A stretch of 64,000 bases of DNA, taken from contig NC_050102.1 of the NCBI RefSeq assembly GCF_902167145.1, positions 1,674,001-1,738,000 on the forward strand, in the 5' to 3' direction. Source of the stretch: Zea mays. Lineage: Eukaryota > Streptophyta > Magnoliopsida > Poales > Poaceae. The position numbers were made by a program, and so were the translations under genes. Shown piece after piece: positions 58,481 to 64,000 of the stretch. The notes beneath the pieces are model-generated. The model was given only the letters and a program-made list of their open reading frames with translations, was not told the DNA's origin and did no database searches. Positions within the stretch are counted from its first letter, which is position 1, and every line of letters begins with the position of its first letter.

Positions 58481-61400
58481 ATGTCGTCTTCTTCCTCGTC
58501 TACTGCAAACACGCCGCCGACCGATGCATCGTCCGAGGATACCTTGAGCAACGTGGCGGCGATGGAACTACATTCGGGTGATACGGTGGAGTTTGGCGTT
58601 TCGCGGATTTCCTCGGTTCGCGTGCAGGATATGCAGCAGCTGGGGTATTTTGGCAGCGGAGTTGGGCGTGTCCCGGGGGCAGAGGAGGTTCCCGAGCCCG
58701 AGGGCGAGTTGATCGTGTTTGAGGCGTTTTTCACTGCTGGCCTTCGTCTGCCTGCACATCGCTTTGTGGCGGAGGTCCTGCAGAGATTTGAGGTCCAGGT
58801 CCACCAGCTGACACCTAACGCCATGGTGGCCCTGGCGAAGTATGTCTGGGCGACGACTTCGTATGGCGGTCAGCCTTCTGTGGAGGTCTTTGCCAAACAT
58901 TACTGTCTACATTGGCAAGAAAGAAAAATTGGACACAAGATTGCACAGTTTGGATCATGCACGTTTACGCCGAGGACCAAAAAGACTTCGATGGAAGTCA
59001 TGGAGTTAGTTCCATGTGCCCGCAATAAGTGGGGCAACTGGTGGGATTTCTGGTTTTATGTTTCCGAGGGCAAAGTCGAAGACCACCCAGGGCTCCCCGT
59101 GGTCGTGATGTGCTCCCATTATTATGTGGCATTCCCGCAATTTGAGGTGGCGGAGGATGATGAAAATGAAGGAGCCCTTCGGTGCGCTGTCCGCATGAGT
59201 AGCGGGCGCGATTTAGTTGAGGAATTCATCGGGTATGGGGTATGGCCCTTGGCAAATGGTTGGGCGTTGGGTGAAGTATGCCCTCGCGAGATGCCCTCCC
59301 TAGGTGGGCAGCGACTGCGAAGTCCAGCCTACGCGTTGGATCTACAAGGCCGAGATCTCGCCGCGTTCGTGCGTGAAGCAGAAGATGGGGCTACGCGTAT
59401 TGTGGGGCGTTATGTGCCTAGGACGAAGGCCCTGCGGAGTTGGGATATCCGTGGATCCAACGTTCGCTAGAATAGGGTCTTCGAGCTCAATCGCTTGACA
59501 TACGGTGGCTATCCCGGGGATGACGCTGTCGACCGCCGCGGGAAGAGGCCAGTGGTCGTGACTGAGGAAGGCCCTTCGCAGAAGGCCGCCCCAGCCACTA
59601 AGAAGAGAAAACTAGGTACTGCAGTGGGGGGACTGGGGGTCTCCTATAGTTTTGCTGTGGAGTTGATGGGGATGTGCGTAGCCCCCGGGGGAAGGATGTC
59701 TTTGCCCGAGCTCCGGGAGTCTTCGGCGCGAATGCTAGAGGTTACCGGGGGTCGATGGCCCAAGAATGTTCCGATCCCCCGCGTGGCTGGCGAAGACTTC
59801 TTTACGTCTCTCATGGTTCGTGACTTGAAGGTTTTTCCTTACGGACGGAATATTGTTGCTGTTGTATCGGCAGTGATGGAGAGGGACCGTCAAGAAGCTG
59901 CGTAGAAACGCCGGGCGGTCGTCAGGATCACAGACCCTATGCGCGAGGTGAAGAAGGTGCGGGGGAGCGCGAAGGCTGCTGTCTCTGGCAGTAGCAAACC
60001 GGTGCCGGCTATGAAACCGGCCGCCGCCGGGCACAACAACGCGTCGGCGAGTGCGAAGGCTGCCGCCTCTGGCGGGAGTAAGCCGCCCCCGTGCGGGCCC
60101 GTGAAAGAACGAAGGTCGCCTTTGTCGGCGCAATGTGTTGCCGACTTCGGCACGGACATCAGTGTCGATGATTATTTTGTTGGTAAGTGAAGTTTTTTTA
60201 GGCGCGACTAGGCCTTTAACCAGTATCATGGTGCAGGGTCGGGTGAGGGGCAACTGGCTGTTGTCCCGCCTCCGGTGGCAACCACTTCGCCGACGGTGGT
60301 GGCTGGGGCGAAGGGTGCCGCGTGGGACCCGTGGGCCACTTTCTACGTGAGCGGTGAGATTCTGTCGGCTGCTGCCGCTAAGGACGTGGCGGGCTCCATG
60401 TCTCAGTGACTGAGGGAAGCGTCGCAGCAGCTGTCACAGCAGCTGAAGCGAGTAAGTTGTGTTGGACTTCGATGTTTGTTGTTTTTATGAGGATTCGGGT
60501 CTCATGGGTTTATGTCAGGCAGTTGACTTCGCCGACCATGTCGCGTCGGGTGCCTTGACTGCGGACGTTGCTGCCGAGGTCCAGAGTCTTCGGGCATAGC
60601 ATGCGGATGCTGTGCGGGAGAAGTCGGTTGCGGAGAGCAAAAACCGCAGGCTGTCGGATAAGGTGGCCGCCTTGGAGGCCGAAAAGATGGATCTCCGGTG
60701 CCAGCTGGCGGAGGAGAGGCAGGAGGCGTACAAGGCCATCACTGATGCGCAGGCTGCGCAGGCCGAGGCCAAATTGGCGCGGGTGGAGGGCAGTCTCGCT
60801 CGCCAACGCATCGAGGAGCTGGAGGCGAAGTTCAACGCCCTGCGTAGCCGCGTGGACAAGGCCGAGGCCTCGACGCGCGTGGAGGTCGAGCGGACGCACA
60901 CGCAGTTCGTGGACGCATACCGGGAGCTGGGTGCGCGGACTGCTGACTTCGAAGTGCCCGACCAAGAAGCGGGCCTTCGCTTCCTTGAATGGTTGCAGGA
61001 GGAGCTGCTGGTGCTCCCGACCATTGTGACGGGTTTCATGTCCTTCGCCTCCCTCGTCACCTGCGAGGGGGCCGTGAATGCTTTGTCCCATGAGGGGTGC
61101 AGGCATTACGAGGTCTTCGACCAAGCGGACAAAAACTTTGAACGTGAAATCTTCAAGGTCGAAGACCCTATGCTGAAGCAGTCGGCGGGGGCGCTCTTCG
61201 ATAGGATGTGGGGTCCGCATGGCTGAGAGGCGATCAGGGAGCGGTCCGACCGGGCAATAGAGCAGGTAAAGGCAGTATTTTGTGTGGTTATATGTGCGGG
61301 TATGTGTGGTTTTGCTGAATGAGTGTGCTGTTGCTGTAGATGGCGCATGCTAAAGACGTCGAGGACCTTGGTGGTCTAGACGGCACGCTGCCCGAGGCCA

Positions 61401-62080
61401 CGGAGGTCGATCCGGTGCCGCCATCTGTTGTCGATGAAGGCCCCTCGGCGACCCTCGCACCGACTGCGGCCGGAGAAGACCCCGCACCAGCCCCTGCGCC
61501 GATAGGCGAAGACGCCTTGAAGGTGGTGGCCGAGCCGGCGGCCGAAGACCCCACAGCCGCAGCCGGGTCTTCGCAGGTGGCTGAATAGGTGTTGAGGAGT
61601 TTGTAAATTTTGTCTGTGTGATACAGAACCTTGGTTGCTGCGTAGGTTCTGAGGTTTGGGCCTGCGCACGCAACCATTACTGACAATGCTATTTTTGTGG
61701 CGGCTTCGACCGTGGCTGCTGATGACGATTCATTTGGCTCTGTGTCTAAGTGTTTTGAGTCTGATATTTCTGGGAGTTCGATTGCGTGGACGGAGGAGTC
61801 TTCAGATGAGGACTTGGATTATTTTGCAGCGTTAGATGTGGCTACAGCGGAGCCTTCGCCGCGCGTGGAGGGTTCCGAGGAGCTCCCGGGCGTGAGTACT
61901 GGGTATAGGCGGCGTAGGGCGGTGGCGAAACGGAGAGTGAGTGGATTGTCGCGAAGCGGTAGGCGTCATCGTAGTGAGATGGAGAGTGGTTGTCTTCGCG
62001 TGGACGGGACTAATAAGCGAGAATTGTTGTCCTCGCCGATTGGAGTGAGTGTAGGTGAGGGGGAGCTGCGAAATCTTTGA
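58481..62080 (+). pseudogene. G2 antisense gene, five exons, five in-frame stops
   Basis: Exons 58481-60182, 60237-60451, 60519-61265, 61340-61576 and 61646-62080 join through GT-AG introns (54, 67, 74 and 69 bp) with matching phases, about 1111 codons. The N-terminal half resembles the PF04195-type domain of antisense ORFs in Tat elements (FEAFFTAGLRLPAHRFVAEVL, WDFWFYVSEGK). The middle is Ala/Lys-rich. Exon 3 is a charged coiled coil (KSVAESKNRRLSDKVAALEAEK) with a C-terminal fold (FLEWLQEELLVLP, HYEVFDQADKNFEREIF), and exon 5 ends in acidic ESDISGSS...EESSDEDLDYFAAL. Stops are at 59468, 59903, 60407, 60597 and 61224, all TAG or TGA. No molecular function is known to me. Exon 4 could instead read through to TAG 61586-61588. 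Confidence 0.68.
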
Positions 62081-62289
62081 GGGTGAGGAATTGAGGATAA
62101 TGCTATTCAACTATAGGGAGATGGGTATCATCCCAAAGGTTGAGCCAATGTGATGTATGATGCCCTCGCTGTGTGTATGTAACCATAATTTATATTATAA
62201 GGTTGCACGCCTTCGTTGATCCGGCCGCGCCCGTAGGCGACTTCTGCATTGAGTCTTTTGGGAATGACCTCGATCTTCGCGTACTTGTT

Positions 62290-62770
62290 GTGTTGTTCAG
62301 GCTGCGCCCGTAAGCAACTTTTGCACAGAGAGTCTTTTGGGAAAGACTTCGATTTTGCGCGCCTATTATGGCGGCTGCACCCTTAGGCGACTTTTGCACG
62401 GAGAGTCTTTTGGTAAAGACATCGATTTTGCGCACTTGTTGTGCTATTCTGGCTGCACCCTTAGGCAACTTTTGCACGGAGAGTCCGGCTGCACCCTTAG
62501 GCGACTTTTGCATGGAGAGTCTTTTGGAAAAGACTTCGATTTTGCGCACTTATTGTGCTAGTCCGGCTGCACACTTAGGCGACTTTTGCACGGAAAGTCT
62601 TTTGGAAAAGACTTCGATTTTGCGCACTTATTGTGCTAGTCCGGCTGCACCCTTAGGCGACTTCTACACGGAAAGTCTTTTGGAAAAGACTTCGATTTTG
62701 CGCACTTATTGTGCTTGTCCGGCTGCACCCTTAGGCCACTTTTGCGTGGAGTGTCGCACGCGAGGGTAGT
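62290..62770. repeat. 78-bp tandem repeat array in G2
   Basis: Units beginning GGCTGCACCCTTAGGCGACTT recur at about 62372, 62451, 62486 (a short 35-bp unit), 62564, 62643 and 62721, with a diverged copy near 62300. Each unit includes GGAGAGTCTTTTGG, AAAGACTTCGATTTTGCGCAC and a closing TTATTGTGCTAGTCC-like end. Tandem arrays at this place, between the antisense gene and pol, are common in Tat-lineage elements. Confidence 0.85.
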
Positions 62771-62983
62771 CAGCGCTACCCCTCGCGGTGACTTGGGTGT
62801 GGTCGAATGCCGAAGACCGTCGATGCGGTCTTTTTTGACATATTGTCTTAGTTTTTCTGGGGGATTTTTGCAGGTATATTACATGGCTCCACCTCATTAA
62901 AAACCTCACCCCCCGGGAGGAAAAGAGTGCGGGCTGGAATGATACTGTTTGGTGAATTACAAGGGCGTGTTGGCCCTGAGGAT

Positions 62984-64000
62984 TCAAACAAAAAATTTGC
63001 GGAGATTATCGATATTCCAGGAATGCTCTAGGTCCTCGCCGGATGGCGTTGTTAGCCTGTATGCGCTAGGGGACGCCTTCGTCTTGACGATGAAAGGACC
63101 CTCCCACTTTGGCTTCAGCTTGCCTTGTGACTCTGTCCGAGCTGTCCGGACGAGTACGAGGTCCCCTTCGTCGAATTCTCTTGGGACGACTGCGTGGTCG
63201 CGCCAGGCCTCCGTTTGAGCTTGGTATTTGTTGAGAGCCTACAGGGCGAAGACACGGTCTCTGTCGATGAGGTCCTTGGAGGTTGGTTCGTCTACGTCGG
63301 GACGGCTGAAGCGCTTATCTGTGGTGACCCATGTTTGATTTCCTGCGGGGTCATGGCCTCCGATCCGTATAGCAGGCGAAAGGGAGTGAACCTAGTCACC
63401 CGGCATTCGGTCGTGTTCAGCGCCCAGACTGCTTTAGGTAGCAGGTCGGCCCATTTACCCTTCTTGTCGTCGAGAAGCATTTTCTTGATGGCAGTGAAAA
63501 TCTTGCCGTTGGCGCGCTCCACGACGCCGTTAGATTGTGGGTGATATACTGAGGCGAAGACAAGCTTGGTGCCAATGGAGAAACAAAAATCCCTGAAGTC
63601 CTGGCTGTCAAACTGTTTGCCATTATCGACTGTGAGCTCAGACAGGACTCCGAATCGGCAGATAATGTTTTGCTAGAAAAATTTCTGGGCAGTCTTCGAC
63701 GTTATTGTGGATACTGCCCTTGCCTCGATCCACTTGGTAAAATACTCGACAGCGACGAAGGTGAACTTGAGGTTCCCTTGGGCCGTGGGTAGTGGCCCGA
63801 CAATGTCTAGCCCCCAACGTTGAAGTGGCCATGTGTGGGCGATCAGCTTTGTGAATTGCGAGGGGTTGCCCGAACGGGGAGAGAACTTCTGGAAGGCTTC
63901 GCACGACCTCGTGACTCGATTTGCGGCGCAGATTATAGCGGGCCAATAGAAACCTTGACGGATCACCTTGGCAGCAAGGGCCTTGGGCCTCGAGTGAGAG
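62984..64000 (-). pseudogene. pol: G2 integrase and pol C-terminus, partial and broken
   Basis: From the right edge: zinc-finger remnant (GFYWPAIICAANRVTRSCEA), integrase core with D in WGLDIVGPLP, D in TVDNGKQF and E in NGVVERAN, then ALNTTECRVTRFTPFRLLYG and a C-terminal chromodomain-less tail ending near NIDNLRKFF with a stop at 62986-62984. An in-frame TAG at about 63675 (KFF*QNII), another at about 63230 (FAL*ALNKY) and a frameshift near 63300 break it. Confidence 0.8.

Larger units (their letters stand above)
57668..64000 (-). mobile_element. Tat-like Gypsy element G2, incomplete
   Basis: G2 is inserted in the second LTR of the long-LTR element after CCTGG (57663-57667). Its 3' LTR is 57668-58146. 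The antisense gene (58481-62080), a 78-bp tandem repeat array (about 62290-62770) and the 3' end of pol (62984-64000, minus) follow. The architecture matches G1: LTR, TATA box, antisense gene, then convergent pol. The sequence and LTR differ, so it is another family. The rest lies beyond the window. Confidence 0.82.

Overview
The window looks like a stretch of a large grass genome, most probably maize (Zea mays) or a close relative. The evidence is the GC-rich, short-intron host gene, grass-type CACTA and Tourist elements, and two Copia families whose LTR termini and tRNA-iMet primer sites resemble the maize Ji and Opie families (family names are from memory, not from a search). Only one host gene is visible. 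Nearly everything else is transposable elements nested inside one another, and exact target-site duplications give the insertion order.

Left block (1-22727): AT-rich intergenic DNA contains a hAT-type MITE (2715-16674, 8-bp TSD). It is split by a 13.5-kb CACTA element (2959-16415, 3-bp TSD ATA). The CACTA holds a decayed TNP2-type transposase gene and a seven-exon gene joining a Ptta/En/Spm transposase-24 region to a Ulp1-type SUMO protease. It also holds two antisense copies of a captured SINA/SIAH-type RING E3 ligase fragment, a second internal array of CACTA subterminal repeats, and a solo Copia LTR (8707-10015, TSD GGAGT). To its right are a cluster of Tourist-like MITEs, an apparently intact three-exon flavin-containing monooxygenase gene on the minus strand (17745-19406), and a 5'-truncated LINE (about 19500-22546) that seems to sit in the monooxygenase 5' leader.

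Right block (22728-64000): a Tat-lineage Gypsy element (G1, minus orientation) starts with its 3' LTR at 22728 and runs past the window end. It is interrupted by a very young, coding-intact Ji-like Copia element (25422-34410, minus, TSD GGCTC), by an Opie-like Copia element with one frameshift in pol (36366-45815, plus, TSD AGCGT), and at 51156 by a non-autonomous LTR element with 3.2-kb LTRs and a 1.3-kb non-coding interior. The second LTR of that element is itself interrupted at 57668 by another Tat-like Gypsy element (G2), also incomplete at the window end.

Both Tat-like elements carry, antisense to gag-pol, a separate spliced gene with its own TATA box just inside the 3' LTR. In G2 a five-exon model with consistent reading frames can be drawn, broken by five in-frame stops. 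Most stops in the older elements could come from one C-to-T (or G-to-A) transition, as expected of methylated, silenced DNA. No rRNA, tRNA gene, CRISPR array or bacterial-type operon was seen.
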